DNA from: Zanthoxylum bungeanum
Lineage: Eukaryota; Streptophyta; Magnoliopsida; Sapindales; Rutaceae
DNA length: 64,000 bases
Direction: 5' to 3'
NCBI GenBank assembly: GCA_019454045.1
Contig: SKCR01018432.1
Coordinates: 62,001-126,000 of the forward strand
Part shown: in pieces, positions 1 to 12,283 of the stretch
How the letters are laid out: every line of letters begins with the position of its first letter
Position numbering within the stretch: position 1 is the stretch's first letter
Notes under the pieces: model-generated
The model's database searches: none
Told to the model about the DNA's origin: nothing
Seen by the model: the letters and a program-made list of their open reading frames with translations, nothing else
Made by a program: the position numbers and the translations under genes

Positions 1-390
1 GTAATAAATTTGATTTATTAATTGGACCTGCGTGTCCAGCCTTATCACCTCCTATTCTTTGTATTCTCTTCTCACCTATTCCCCTCAATGTAAATGAGGT
101 TTCTTTAGAAGTGTAGTGTAACGGGTAGAAGAAATATTTGTGCTAGCGGGAGAGAGAAAGTGAGAGATTTGATCTAGGATCAATGTGTAAAATATCCATC
201 CGCATATCATTATTATTTTATCATATGCGCTTTATTATGTTTAGAATGCATGTTTAAGGGTGTATGATGATGAGACCTTAACAAAGATAATAAATTGGTT
301 GCCAATTTGCAAACGAAAAACCCTCATCAAATATCATGCGTTTTTCCTTCCATTGAGTGATTCTTGCTCAAGATCCTAGATTGGCATGGG

Positions 391-766
391 TTGTTGGCCA
401 AAGTCAAGCCCTTGTCCGTCGAAGATGTGTTTGAATCACGAGGCTTTGTTCCATATTGGTGTCATGTCCAAGTTGTGGTTTGTTGGCCAAAGTCAAGACC
501 ACTTCTTGTCCATCGACATTGATTACGAAGCTTCCATGGTCAATGGGTCCGCGCTTGACTGGGATCATTAGGTTTGTTGTGCCAAAGCCAAGGCCTAGTT
601 GATTCAGAGGAAAAAGGTTAGGTAATACATTGGATGTATTGGCATATATAAGATATATGTTTCGGACTTGGATGTCCCCCTACCGGATCTAGGAATTGGA
701 TTGGATCCAATCGATCTTAGAGATCTACCTAGTTAATTATCATACAATTTGTTGGCCAAAGTCAAG
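391..766 (+). repeat. Four copies of a GGCCAAAGTCAAG motif
   Basis: The motif TTGTTGGCCAAAGTCAAG occurs near 391, 480 and 748. A variant, TTTGTTGTGCCAAAGCCAAG, occurs near 573. Spacing is about 90, 93 and 175 bp. The copies sit in the leader of element A. Their role is unknown; the leader of copia family F carries a related duplicated motif at 15692 and 15787. Confidence 0.7.
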
Positions 767-964
767 ATTGTGTGATATTTAACGGGATCCTAGCCCACTA
801 GGAAACACGGTTTCCCGAGTACTCGACAGAGGGTTAGAGGCTCGTCGAAAAATAGTGGGAGGCAAGAATTGAATTTGCAATACTCGTTCAATTACTCGCC
901 ATACGCGCTCATTTAAATTATTTCGTCGTTAGATTAAATGTTAGTTGGACTAATATTTAAATTG

Positions 965-1202
965 TTGTTTTATTTAACAGTTGGACTGTATTATAGTTGA
1001 TTATATATAATTGGATTATATTAATCAATATATTTGAATTAATTAATTTCAGTTTACAGTTGATTTTATAATTGGATTATAGTAATCAATGTAATTGAGG
1101 TTAATTAATTTAGATTATTTTGATTATATAGTTGGACTATTATAATCATTATAATAAATAGTACCACAAATCGTTGATTAAATAGTTGGACTATTAGAAT
1201 CA
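965..1202 (+). repeat. AT-rich repeats with GTTGGACTAT core
   Basis: A degenerate unit of the form TATAGTTGGACTATTATAATC recurs about five times, at roughly 60-70 bp spacing. Examples are AACAGTTGGACTGTATT, TATAATTGGATTATATTAATC and AATAGTTGGACTATTAGAATC. Each copy contains a short imperfect palindrome (ATAGT..ACTAT), so the transcript could form a series of small hairpins. Function is unknown. Confidence 0.6.
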
Positions 1203-2179
1203 AGATAGAAATGAAAGATTAGTGTTTAAGACATAATCCTGGGTGAAAATGTATTTAAACGACTTTAATTTTCAAATCGGGAATAAATTTTCAGGATGGT
1301 CCTGGAAACTAATTAGTTATTTTATTTGATAAAATAAGCCTAAGATCGGAGTTAAGCAAATAAGTGGAACATGATATTTGGAATATTCATGTAATGATAA
1401 CTTTAGTGTTTAATCCATAATACTTGTCATATAGACTCCTTAATTTCTTTATCAGAACTAAGGATTAGATTCTTAAAGTATGATATTGAAATTGAAGGAT
1501 ATTCAAAGATTAGATCTTAGAAGTACTTTTAAAATTGCAATAAATAATTCTTGGAGAATTAAAGACTATTCTCAAGGAGATAAAGTCAAAATTTGCAATT
1601 AGGCAAGTAGTACAAGGCACACCATACTTCAATATTCTGGAAACCCGAGGCTTGGTCAAAGGCAACTGGAATATTGAAAATGACAAAGGCAAAATCATTA
1701 TAGTCTTCTTGGAAGATAAATGACATATCCCAAAATGTCTGCACAATTGTGGCAAACGGAATCGCGAAGCGTGACTGTCGTTTGGACAAAGCAGACATGA
1801 AGGAATTGAAGACGAGCAAGGCTCTGACTTCAAATATGTTGTCAAAATTATGTTCATTACTAGTATTAAAATTGGATTTTAGATACTTAGTATGGTACAT
1901 AAGATATATGTATTGATGTTCAGAATCTGCTATGAGCAGGATTAGAGAACTGTTATAATGTAACTAGTTTGACTAGATACATTATCTCTTTATCAGTGTT
2001 TAACCCACCGCGGGTGAACCTTTATATTATAGAACACTAAAGTGTTTTATTATATAAGGATGATATTGAGATAAACACATTAGATGTGAATAACAGAATT
2101 TATATTTTGAATATAAATAAATCTCAAATATATATATAATTACAAACAAATAGCTCAAAGTGATTTGATCAGAAGAAAC

Positions 2180-4310
2180 TAATTATGGCATTGTTGTCTG
2201 GGACACAATCGAACAAGACTCGTATATCCACACTTTCGAAGAGTGGGTACTCGGACTGTTTTGATTCCAATCAAATAAAGTCTACGAATCTAGTTTATTG
2301 GGCAATGTGCCTAAAATACTATTTACTTGGTAAAAGTGTAAAATGCCATCGATCTATTAGCCCTTGTTCATAGTGAAGCAAGTGGGCCCATGTCTAGCTA
2401 GGCTAGATGCGGATATGAATATTTCGTGACCTATACGGATGTGGCATCGCGTAATGGTTGTGTGTTTCTTTTGAAGAACACAAATCGGAAACTTTTAGAG
2501 TTTCGACACGAAATAGACAAATAGATCGACTATAGTATTATACCGTCACGGTAAGACCGTAATGGAAAATACTTAAGCAATAAGTTTCTTATATACTTGA
2601 AAGAGTATAGTATCTTTCAAATGAGGACTCCTCCCGGAACACGTCAAAGTGACGGTGTGTCCGAACGGATTAAACGAATCATGTTAGACATGATAAGGCT
2701 AATCATGAGTCGCTCTGAGCTACCATTTCCTTCAACGGATAAGTTTTAACAGTGCAATAACTTATTTAGAATAAGGTTCCATAATAATCTGTTTGACAGA
2801 TTACATATTAGATATGAACGGGAAAGAAACCGGGTTTCTCATTCCTGACCATTTGGGATGCTAGGCATATGTTTGGATGATACCAAACTAGAACCCAAAT
2901 GGGATAAGTGTCAATGGTAGGCTATCCTAGGGATACCATAAGTATTGTATTTATACATCTCACCAGAGAACAATTAGATTGTTGCTCACCATGCAGTTTT
3001 CCTGAGAGGAATACAGACATGCAGTGGTAAGTGGGAGGATAGTAAAACTCGATGAAAATCGGAGTAATACTATTCAAGGCACCTATTCCTAATGGAACAT
3101 AAATAGTTCATCAAGGATGAAACTATTCCATTAATCTTCGAGTACACAAGAACCACGTAGATCGGAGAGAGTCAGAAAACAACCTAGGGTATGGGTTTCT
3201 GATCTCACCTTATAAAGATGTTAATCTTTTAAGGTATACCAACTGATTACGTATGAGGTAGTGATACAAGGTATCGACTCCCTATTATGATAAAGTGTCA
3301 TAAGTCCGAAATGGATTCCATGTATATCAACAAGTTTGGATACTAGTTGATGTACCATAAGATATTGTGCCTATTGGTACTTTATAAGTCTTCAAGGAAG
3401 ACGTACATGGAAGGCAACATACCAACGTACTAAGCTAGGCTTGTAAAGAAAAGGTAGAGTTATCAACATTGTGTTGATTACGACGAAACCTTTTACATGT
3501 TGCCATTGTAAATCCATTTGGATAATGCTTGCTAAAGCTGTGTATTTCATTTATGAAATATGACAGCTTAACGGAAAATCGCTTTCCTGAAAAGGAAACC
3601 TTTCGGAGGATGTTTATAACATCCTGTCGGTTTTGTCGTACCATAACAAGCAAACAAGGTTTGCAGGTTATTCGATCCATGTTTGGATTGAAGCAAGCAT
3701 AGATTCTTGGAATTATCGTTTTGATGTAATCATAAAGGAGTATGATTTAATTCAAAACGAAATGATTCTTGTGTATATAAAAGGGTTAGTGGGAGTGCAC
3801 TGACATGAATGTCATGTAAGATAATGATAATATGTCATTTCTTGGAAATGATATTCCCATAAAATAATCGGTGAAAGCTTGGCTTTCCTGATAACGACTA
3901 TAAGTCGTAACAAAGGTACTATACAATAGTATAACGGTACAGTGAGCTGGAAATCTTCCAAGCAAGATACTGTTGCCGGATAAACAACAAATGCGGATTA
4001 TTGCTGCAGCTGAGGCAGCAATAGAAGCCATTTGGATCGATAATAAATCTAATTAGATTAGATATAGTTCTGTTAGCGGCTGAGCTAGGCGTCAGCACAG
4101 GCTAAAGAATTAAAGGTCTCATCGATGATCCAGATATATACTTCTATATCATCTGATTCGTTCGGATCATACATCGTGGCGATGTGATGATCGTGTAAAT
4201 CACGTCAGACGATAATCATGCAAATCCACTGACGAAAAACCTTTTCTCAGCAATTTGAGCGAATCGTACATAGTTCAGGTGTTAGACACTCGAGTGACTG
4301 GCTATGTGCC
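2180..4310 (+). pseudogene. Decayed copia pol of element A (integrase, reverse transcriptase, RNase H)
   Basis: Short conserved peptides appear in the copia order but in shifting frames. Integrase core: GYEYFVTYTDVASRNGCVF (2410-2470), DGVSERIKRIMLDM (about 2650-2695) and a WGC-like segment followed by HAVFLER near 2990. Reverse transcriptase: SEMDSMYIN near 3310 and FGLKQA near 3690, ending at a VYKRVSGSA-like peptide near 3790. RNase H: GTVSWKSSKQDTVA near 3940, AAAEAAIEAIWI near 3995 and AQAKE..RSH near 4100. Many stops, frameshifts and deletions separate them, and the YVDD box is not recognisable. The protease and gag zinc knuckle are not seen. Order, strand and the polypurine tract immediately downstream make the copia assignment firm. 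The element is dead. Confidence 0.8.
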
Positions 4311-4321
4311 AAGTGGGAGAT
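4311..4321 (+). promoter_or_regulatory. Polypurine tract of element A
   Basis: AAGTGGGAGAT lies immediately before the LTR start TGTTGG. This is the standard plus-strand primer position of a copia element and fixes the LTR start at 4322. Confidence 0.8.
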
Positions 4322-6378
4322 TGTTGGATAATATGACCCATAGCGTCACTATTTGTACATATCATGGTGTTATTGTACAAATTAACTATGTGACAAAGGA
4401 GATTGCACTCTAATCATTTGTGATTAGATCACCTAGATGTATAAATGATTAGAGGTCCCTATGATTTGTTCCTAGACGGAGAATGATATGAGACAGTATC
4501 AGTCCACGAAGGATTAATCATTAAATATCCCTAGCCGGAGTATTATCGAGACAGGACATCGATAATGCAGAATAGGCTAGTATTGCACTTGTGCGCGTTG
4601 TGAGGGCACAACGACATAGTTCTCATATATTTAAGTATTGGATACTTATGCAAGTGCGATAGGAGGTTGTGTTTCACCGATGGTACGGGAAACAGCTTCG
4701 CTCTGGATAGACCCCTCGGAATCCCATTGGTATTATGACTATGTGTCTATGGGATTCCGACATCAGGGTAGGTGTATTTGGTCTTAACCTGAGACTTGCA
4801 CCGCTAATGCTTACGACAATCAATATACTTTAGTTGAGGTCGTCTAGGACTCTAACCGGTTCTATGTACGCCAACTGCTGGGTATATTGAGAATCGTAGA
4901 GTATTGGGTGTGATGTCAAGACAGAAGTATCACTTCAGTCATAGTGGAGATGATGTCACGCAGGATACGGTATTAGTGCTCTTAAGTGTTGCGCAACCAT
5001 CGGGATATTATGACTAGGTCATGCATATCCGATTATAGAGACTAGTTACCAGACATCCGACATGTGCTTCGGACGGGGCAGACACTTATCCAGCCCCAGC
5101 CCTAGCACGTGACTATCCGATACTGGACCGATATATACATAATACTTGGTATACTACGCTTGATACAGATCTTAAATATTCTTAGATGGATATGACCGGA
5201 GAATTGGGTAGACTTCGTGCTTTGCTAGAAGCCGATCGTGTCTCGTAAATCGGTAGAACATAGTACTTGGTACGTACGTGATTCGGATAGTCCGACGACC
5301 GATTTGACTGCCAACATATCTGGGGATCTCATGGGTCGCTTCCCAAAGATTCACCGATGACGTATGACTCGCACTTTTATTAATCTGGGATTAATGTGAT
5401 GAGAGAGAAAATTAATCTGGGATTAATTACAGAGATATTTTATCTGGGATAAAATATCAATTTAAAGAGAGAGAATGATTAATTTGGAATTAGTCGAGGA
5501 ATTAATATATTTGATATATTAAATGAAATTGGATTTCGACGCGGAATTAAAATTAGATTTTAATTCGGGCGAGCGAATTAATTTGGAATTAATTCGTTAG
5601 CGACGTGAATAATGATTTCGCTAGGCGTAATCATTTAATTACGACGCGACGGAAAATTCGTTAATTTAGAATTAGCGAATCCGAGCCCGAGATTATTTGC
5701 GAGCGCATTCGCATTTCGAATTCGAGTGCGGCACTCAAGTCAAATCAAGCGTCAAATCGCTAGTCGCATCTAGCGTCACATCAAAGTCAAATCATGTCAC
5801 TTTGAGTGATGTGACAATTGATTAGATTGATTGATTGAGTTGACTTGATGTGACTTGAGTGATGTGATGAGTGATTGTGTGGTTGGCAATTAAAGCCAAA
5901 TGTGTAGGAAATGAATTTGAATTTCATTTCATGTGTATTAGATACACACATTACACACAAAATACGCATCTCACTTTTCCCTCCTCTCTCTCTTCTTCTC
6001 CTTCTTCCTCTCTTCATGCCTTTTCTGTTCTGTTTTGGCTAGGCAAAAACAGTGAGCAGTAAAGGGAAGCAAGTGCGTTTTTGATGCAAAAACAAGAGTG
6101 CTAGCACACTCCGAGATCAATGCGAAGGTGATAGGGAAGTCCCCCCATGAGCCGGGAACGTTTTGATGAAACTTGGAGCTCGTTTTTGATGTTCAAAATG
6201 GCGCAAAACAGAAGCCAAAACTGCTGCAGTGGGCGCACATGAGAAGAGGGCAGTGAGCAGAATTTCAGTTCGTTTTTGTTGCCAAATCGTCTCTCAACCG
6301 CTCGATGTAAGTATTCCGCAACTTCGTCGTTGTATTCGCTTGTGTTTCATGCTTAGATTTGATCTTGGGACCTCTAGA
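4322..6378 (+). mobile_element. 3' LTR of element A (family A)
   Basis: The LTR starts TGTTGGATAATATGACCC and is about 2.06 kb long. It aligns by eye with the LTR at 61117-63175 (element C) and with the reverse-strand LTR at 10331-12283. The last shared bases are near GATCTTGGGACCTCTAGA. The terminal CCA seen in element C is missing, because the sequence switches at TCTAGA (6373-6378) into the 3' part of an F-family LTR. The first bases after the polypurine tract and the shared terminal blocks support the limits. Confidence 0.85.
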
Positions 6379-6554
6379 AAATCTAACACACTCAATGATG
6401 ATCTAGAATTGTTCTTGAATTGTTTCAAAGTGGTGAAACTTGTTTGGTGTTGTAGAGATTAGATTAAAGTGTTGGATTGCATTAATTTTGGTTTTTTTGG
6501 TTAATTTGATTAATTGAAAAATTAGGGTTTCTAACCTAAACCAAAATTGGGATG

Positions 6555-6611
<57 letters not shown>

Positions 6612-7057
6612 TATATGTTGTATTTTGATATATATAAGATATACAAATCAGTTTGGGTTTGCTTGGATATCATCTAAGCTTGTTTTGACAAGATTGGACT
6701 AAAATGATCAAACTTGAAACTATGGGGACACTTGGCCAATTTGGGAAATATGGTATTTTCGGTTGCTTGATGTATTTTGGCATGTATGACATATATAAAT
6801 CATTTTTGTAGTGATTTGAAATCACCTAATTATGTATTTGACAAATTAGGACTAAAATGATCAAAATGTAAAGTATAAGGGTCTTTCGGCAATATTGAAA
6901 AATTATATATATTTGGGTAAATATCTGTTTTGTTGAATATTTAGTGATTAAAATAAATTAGTTTATTTTAATTACCTAATAAAAATAAAAGAAATCAGAA
7001 AATTTGATTTTCCCGCATTCCGCTGCGTTACCCGGAAATATTACCTAAAACCCAACA
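6374..7057 (+). mobile_element. Truncated 5' LTR of copia E (family F)
   Basis: From the TCTAGA junction onward the sequence matches the last 0.6 kb of the complete F LTR at 13072-15446. Shared blocks include CACTCA.TGATGA.CTAGAAT, AAAGTGTTGGAT and the end block CTGCGTTACC.GGA.ATT. It ends CCCAACA, equivalent to CCCTACA in the complete copy. About 1.7 kb of the LTR's 5' part is missing. A simple ATT repeat has expanded inside it. Confidence 0.8.
6557..6616. repeat. (ATT)n followed by (TA)n microsatellite
   Basis: About fifteen ATT triplets are followed by a short TA run. It is absent from the homologous place in the other two F LTRs, so it expanded here after LTR insertion. Confidence 0.95.
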
Positions 7058-8034
7058 ACAATATTTATATGATAGAAATAATATTCACATTCTTGAGTGT
7101 CCAAATGAGAATGGTCATTACATATTGCATACTTCTCGAGATATTTTGAATATTGGGATTAATCAACGTAAATTATCTGAAATAAATAATACTGAACTCT
7201 GGCATATGAGGTTAGGTCATATAGACGTGAGACGCTTGACTCAGTTGGTTAGGAATGGTTTGATTCAAGATCTCACCATTGAACCTTATCCAACCTGTGA
7301 GTCTTGTATTTAAGGTAAAATGACCAAAGCCCAATTTTCTGGTATAGGACACCGTGCTATTGATTTATTGAAACTCATATATTCTGATGTATGTGGTCCC
7401 ATGAGTCAGACTGCTCACAATGGTTTTTCATATTTGTTACTTTTACTGATGATATGTCACGGTATAGTTATTTTTATTTAATTAGACATAAATAAAAAAC
7501 CTTTGAAAAGTTCAAAGAATTCCATAACAAAGTAGAAAAATAAATTGGTAAATATATTAAATGTCTTCGATCGGATCGAGGCGGTTAATATATGAGTGGT
7601 GAGTTCATTGATTATTTGAAGGAGAATGAGATTCTCGCTCAATATAATCCTTCGGGTACTCCACAACAAAATGGAGTATCCGAAAAGAGAAATTGGACTT
7701 TATTAGATATGGTCCGATCTATGTTGAGTTTTACAAATTTTCCCTATTACTTATGAGGTTATTCTCTTTTAACTGCCGCTCATCTTTTAAATAAGATTCA
7801 TTCCAAGGCTGTTCCTACAACTCCGTATGAGATATGGACTGGTAGGAAACTGAATCTTAATTATGTTAGGATTTGGGGCTGTCCTGCGTATGTCAGGATG
7901 GCACAGAAGAATAAGCTTTTGCCTCGTGGGCAAAAGTTTAGGTTTGTTGGACATCCTTCAAATACAAAAAAAAAATATTTGTTTTATGATACCGAGCATT
8001 GAAATGTATTCGTAGCTCGCTTCGTAAAATTTCT
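7058..8034 (+). pseudogene. Copia E integrase region (broken)
   Basis: The LTR end at 7057 runs directly into the pre-integrase region, so the primer site, gag and protease are deleted. Visible in order: the HHCC zinc-binding part ELWHMRLGHIDVRRLTQLV (from about 7195) with CESC near 7302; the catalytic core with YSDVCGPM near 7380 (first Asp); a SDRGG-like segment near 7570 (second Asp, damaged); PSGTPQQNGVSEKRN-like residues near 7650 (Glu); and the C-terminal WGCPAYVRM near 7875 followed by LPRGQKF. There are several in-frame stops, for example just after CESCI, plus small indels. It is clearly copia integrase and clearly non-functional. At about 8035 the reading breaks where the next segment is inverted. 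Confidence 0.85.
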
Positions 8035-8445
8035 AGATTTCTTCATCAAGAAATCCATTCAGAAAAGCTGTTTTGACATCCATTTTCCAAATCTCATAAT
8101 CATGGTAAGCAGCAATAGACAATAAAATCCTAATAGACTTTAGTATCGCAACTGGCGAAAAAGTTTCATCGTAGTCGACTCCAGGTCGCTGCATTTAACC
8201 TTTAGCTACCAGTCGGGCCTTAAAGGTTTCAATCTTTCCATCAGGCCCACGCTTCCTTTTGTAAACCCATTTACAACCAATAGGAATAATTCTTTCAGGA
8301 AGCGAAACCAAGTCCTAAAATTTGATTCTGATACATAGAGTCGAAATCTAATTTCATGGCCTCTTGCCATTTCATGGAGTCGATGTCAAACATCGCTTCT
8401 CTATAGGTTTAAGGATCAGTCTCTTCAATCAAAAGAACATCAAGA
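8035..8445 (-). pseudogene. Inverted reverse-transcriptase N-terminal segment of copia E
   Basis: This segment reads as copia reverse transcriptase only on the minus strand, whereas the integrase before it and the YVDD part after it read on plus. On minus, from 8445 downward, it encodes DVLLIEETDP, EAMFDIDSMKWQEAMKLDF, then [16 protein letters not shown], [30 protein letters not shown] and AAYHDYEIWKMDVKTAFLNG-type motifs, ending near FLDEEI at about 8035. Frames shift and stops occur. The uninverted arrangement is preserved in the sister copy at 15825-15990, where FLDEEIYME continues into the KLKKSIY part. It is a local inversion of about 411 bp. Confidence 0.85.
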
Positions 8446-9004
8446 CTCTATGGTATATAAGCTTAAGAAGTCCATTTATGGACTTAAACAAGCTTCACGA
8501 AGTTGGAATCTACAATTCCACGAGATAATCAGATTGTCTGGTTTTATTAAGAATTCGCAAGAATCCTGTGTGTATAAGAAAGTCAGTGGGAGTATGGTGG
8601 TATTTTTAGTTCTCTATGTTGATGATATCCTGATCATTTGGAATGATATCGGGATGATGCAAGGCGTCAAAGCTTACCTCTGTAAGAATTTCTCTATGAA
8701 AGACCTGGGATAAACTTCTAATATATTAGGAATAAAACTCTATAGAGATAGAGAAAGGAAGCTTATTGGGTTATCGCAGTCGATGTACATAGATAAGATC
8801 TTAGAACGGTACAATTTTAGTAACTATAAGACAACAAATATACCGTTCAGACATGGCATTCATCTTTCGAAGAAGATGTGTTCGCAAACAGAAGATGAGA
8901 AGATTAGAATGTCTAATCAACCTTATGCCATGTTATGTACTAGGACTGATATTAGCTACGCGGTTAGTGTAACCAATAGATATCAGTCCAATCCAGGTAA
9001 TGAC
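8446..9004 (+). pseudogene. Copia E reverse transcriptase, YVDD half
   Basis: The plus-strand frame resumes with YKLKKSIYGLKQASRSWN, then VFLVLYVDDILII (catalytic YVDD box near 8620), then the MKDLG turn ending in a stop at 8711. After that come LGIKLYRDR, LIGLSQSMYIDKILERYN and the RTDISYAVS block near 8945. The frame is cut at 9004 by insertion J, and its RNase H continues at 12582. The copy at 16094-16440 is nearly the same protein. It lacks the amino-terminal fingers, which are inverted just upstream. Confidence 0.9.
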
Positions 9005-9355
9005 TGAAATTCCCTACAAGCACTAGCGACAAATAAAGTCTATATACCGAAGAAGGGGGTGAATTGGGTTATGGCTAAAATATGCGGAATTAAAAATATT
9101 TATCGATTTTAAGTTATTTTACCAATTAAGCTTAAGGTCAATTTTCTCTATTGGACTAAGTTACCTATATGCAAGTTTCTAATCAATAAGTATGTAATAA
9201 ATAAAACTTACAATATGTAAAGAGTTTAAGGGATATAGAAAATGACACCGAGATTTATAGTTGTTCGGCTAACAATGCTGACGTCCGCTCCCCCAAGCCG
9301 TGCTTGAAGATTTCCACTATCAACGAGTTTACGTGGCTCACCCGCAATCAAGAGT

Positions 9356-9690
9356 TTTACATGAGGTGCACTCTGAACTTTTACACTTTGATTTTTCTAC
9401 GTAGGCTCACTCACAAACCTTTACAATTACCCAAACGATGGGATTTCACAAATCACAAGTGTTTTGAATAAGAAGTTGTAAAACACACTTAGACACTCAC
9501 AAAGATAAATAAGATTTACACGAGGTGCACTCCGAACCTTTACACTTTGAGTTTTCTACGTAGGCTCACTCACAAACCTTTACAATTACCAAACGATGGG
9601 ATTTCACTAACAAACCTTTACAATTACCAAACGATGGGATTTCACTAACCACAAGTGTTTTGAATAAGAAGTTGTAAAACACACTTGGAA
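9356..9690. repeat. 159-bp direct repeat with an internal 38-bp duplication
   Basis: The block starting TTTACATGAGGTGCACTC (9356) is repeated from 9515 as TTTACACGAGGTGCACTC. The second unit contains an additional tandem duplication of ACAAACCTTTACAATTACC plus 19 further bases. It lies inside insertion J. Confidence 0.9.
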
Positions 9691-9927
9691 AGTAACAAAG
9701 ATAAAGAAGATTGTGTAAGTTGGTTACCTAAGTGATCTAAGCTCACTACAAATGTATATGAAGGTGTAGTGTGTGAGAGCTTGATGTATGAGTGTTTATG
9801 ATTATAAAGGTTTTTGAAACACTATTGTCTTTGCCTCAATGTACGATGTACGAAGGTTGTGTAACATTGTAAAAATGAATTGGGGCTCAATTTATAGTAA
9901 AATGCAAAGCAGCCCCAACTGTATTGT

Positions 9928-10325
9928 CTGAGACCGGTATGCCGATCTCCAGACGCCGGTATACCATTTGGCATAGTAACGGCTCTCAACGGCTATATTA
10001 CTGTTTGAATATATCCATTTGGGACCGGTATGGTCACCGGTATGATTACTGGTATGGTTCTTGCCGGTTTTAGTGAGCTTATAAAGTATCAGGCTCATCG
10101 GTATGGACACCGATATATGGACCGGTATGGTTTATGCCGGTTCTAGTAAGCATACATGGGTTTGGCTCACCGATATGGTGACCGGTTTGATGCATGCCGA
10201 TTCTAGTGGCTATGAAATCTACAGTATGACCGGTATAGTGGACTGGTATGACTTGTGCCGGTTCCAGAGAGCTTGTAAAAAAAAGCATTAGACCGGTATG
10301 GTCACCGATATGTCACTGGTATGTC
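9928..10325. repeat. ACCGGTATG minisatellite
   Basis: About fifteen degenerate copies of ACCGGTATGGTCACCG-type words are spread over 400 bp in a higher-order pattern of about 95-105 bp. Each higher-order unit ends with a TGCCGGTTCTAG-like word. The core ACCGGT is palindromic. It lies inside insertion J, just left of the nested solo LTR. Confidence 0.85.
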
Positions 10326-10330
10326 GGTCA

Positions 10331-12283
10331 TGTTGGAAATTCTAATCCATGTCCCAAGATCAAAAGAGCAAACAAATATATATAAATGAATGAACAATAT
10401 TGAAGTATGGCGGAATCATACTCACAAAGATCGGAATGCGGATGCGTTGATGAAATGAAAACTTCTTCTTTGTGCAGTGAAGGATTCGGCCAAGGTGGAA
10501 AGTGGAGCTCCAAGCTTTGTTTGATCCTTCCAAGCTCAAGAATTAGTTTCCCATAACACCTTTGTATGATCCCTTGAAGGTGCTAGCCTTGTATGTGATT
10601 CAATGTTCCAAACAAGCACAAAATCTTCAAGCTTTTGCCAAAAAACCTGAAAATGGAGAGAGCTGTGAACTTTCACAGTTTCGGTCAAGAGGAGAAGAGA
10701 GAAGAATGATGATTTTTGATTTCAAAATCAATTTATATTGTGTCATAATAATTTTCAAACATATACCATACCTTTGGTAGGTTTATGACACAAATCTAAC
10801 ACCATTCCTTGCCTTTGAGTGTTGTACACACTATCACATAAACCCATCACACAAAAGTGAATTTAATGACAAGTGATATGATGGTTGATGTGACATGTGG
10901 GCCCCACTTGATTCCGAATGCGAGTGGGCCCGCAAACACTCCCGGGCTCGGGTTCGATAATTCCGAATTAACGAACTTCCGTTGCGACGTTATTTAAATC
11001 GAATTTAATTAAATAATTGTGCCTAGCATAATTACTATTCATGTCGCTAATGAATTAATTCTAAATTAATTCTTTTGCCCGAATTAAAATCTAATTTTAA
11101 TTCCGCGTCGAAATCGAATTTCGTTTAATATATCGAATATATTATTTTAACGATTAATTCCAAATAATCTTTATCTCTCTTCAAATAGTACTTTATCCAA
11201 GATAAAGTCTCTCCGCAATTAATCCCAGATTAACTAAGTTCGAATCATACGTCATCGGTGAATCTTCGGGAAGCGACCCAAGAGATCTCTGGATATGTTG
11301 GCAGTAAATACGGTCGTCGGACTATCCGAACACGTACGTACCAAGTACTACGTTTTTACCGATTTACAAGACAAGGTTAGCCTCTAGCAAAATGCCATGC
11401 CTACCCAATTCTCCAGAAATATTCTTACTGGAATATAAGATCTATAACAGGCGTAGTATACCGTAGTATAGTGTATATCGATCCAGTATCGGATGATCAC
11501 ATGTAAGGCGTGGGGCTGGAGATGTGTCTGCCCCGTACGAAACATATATCGGACATCAAGCAACTAGTCTCTTTGAATCGGATAATCCTGACCTTGTCAT
11601 ATTATCCCGATGGTTGCAACCATTATAGAGTACTAGTTCTGTATCCTGCGCAATCATCATCTTCATATGTCTGAAGTGATACTTCCGTCTTGACATCACA
11701 TCCAATACACTACGATTCTCGATAAACCTAGAAGAGGTGTACACAGAACCTGTTAAAGCCCTGGACGACCAAAAATAAAGTCTACCGATTGTCGCAAGTA
11801 CTAGCGATGCAAGTCTCAGGTTAAGACCATATGCACCTACCCTGAAGCGGACTCCCATAGACACGCAGACATACTACCAATGGGATTCCGCGGGGTCTAT
11901 CCAGAGCGAAGCTGTTTTCCGTACCATCGGTAAAACACAACCTCCTACCGCACTTGCATAAGTATCCTATACTTAAATATATGAGAACTGTGTCGTTGTG
12001 CCCTCACAACACGCACAAGTGCAGTACTAGTCTATTCTGCATTATCGATGTCCAATCTCGATAATACTACGACTAGGGATATTTAATGATTAAACCTTTA
12101 TCGATTGATACTGTCTCATATCATCTCAATCCGGAAATAATCATAGGGACTTTTACCATTTACATATCAAAGTAAATAAATTACAAAACGGTAAAAGGCA
12201 ATTTCACTACTACATAGTTAATTTTGTACAATAATACAATATCATTACAAAATAGTGACGCTATGGGTCATAACTGTCTAACA
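10331..12283 (-). mobile_element. Solo LTR of family A nested in J
   Basis: Read on the minus strand it starts TGTTAGACAGTTATGACCC at 12283 and ends TAGAATTTCCAACA at 10331, 1953 bp in all. It aligns with the LTRs at 4322 and 61117. It is flanked on both sides by GGTCA (10326-10330 and 12284-12288), a perfect 5-bp target duplication. No polypurine tract or primer site is adjacent. It is therefore a solo LTR, left by recombination between the two LTRs of an inserted element. Confidence 0.92.

Larger units (their letters stand above)
1..2179 (+). mobile_element. Leader and lost gag region of copia element A
   Basis: This stretch lies upstream of the broken pol of element A and is read as its internal 5' part, because the pol, polypurine tract and 3' LTR follow in the same orientation. 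No 5' LTR or primer site is visible, so the left end lies outside the window. It contains two kinds of short repeats, listed separately. I see no convincing gag frame: the small open frames on either strand lack a zinc knuckle and resemble no family I recognise. The assignment to element A is by position only. Confidence 0.5.

Noticed and set aside
2840..3060. Separate small gene between integrase and reverse transcriptase in element A
   Set aside because: The pieces (WGC-like, HAVFLER) fit the integrase C-terminus of copia in shifted frames.
10103..10291. Small frames on both strands over ACCGGTATG repeats
   Set aside because: Repeat-derived, present on both strands, with no family resemblance.
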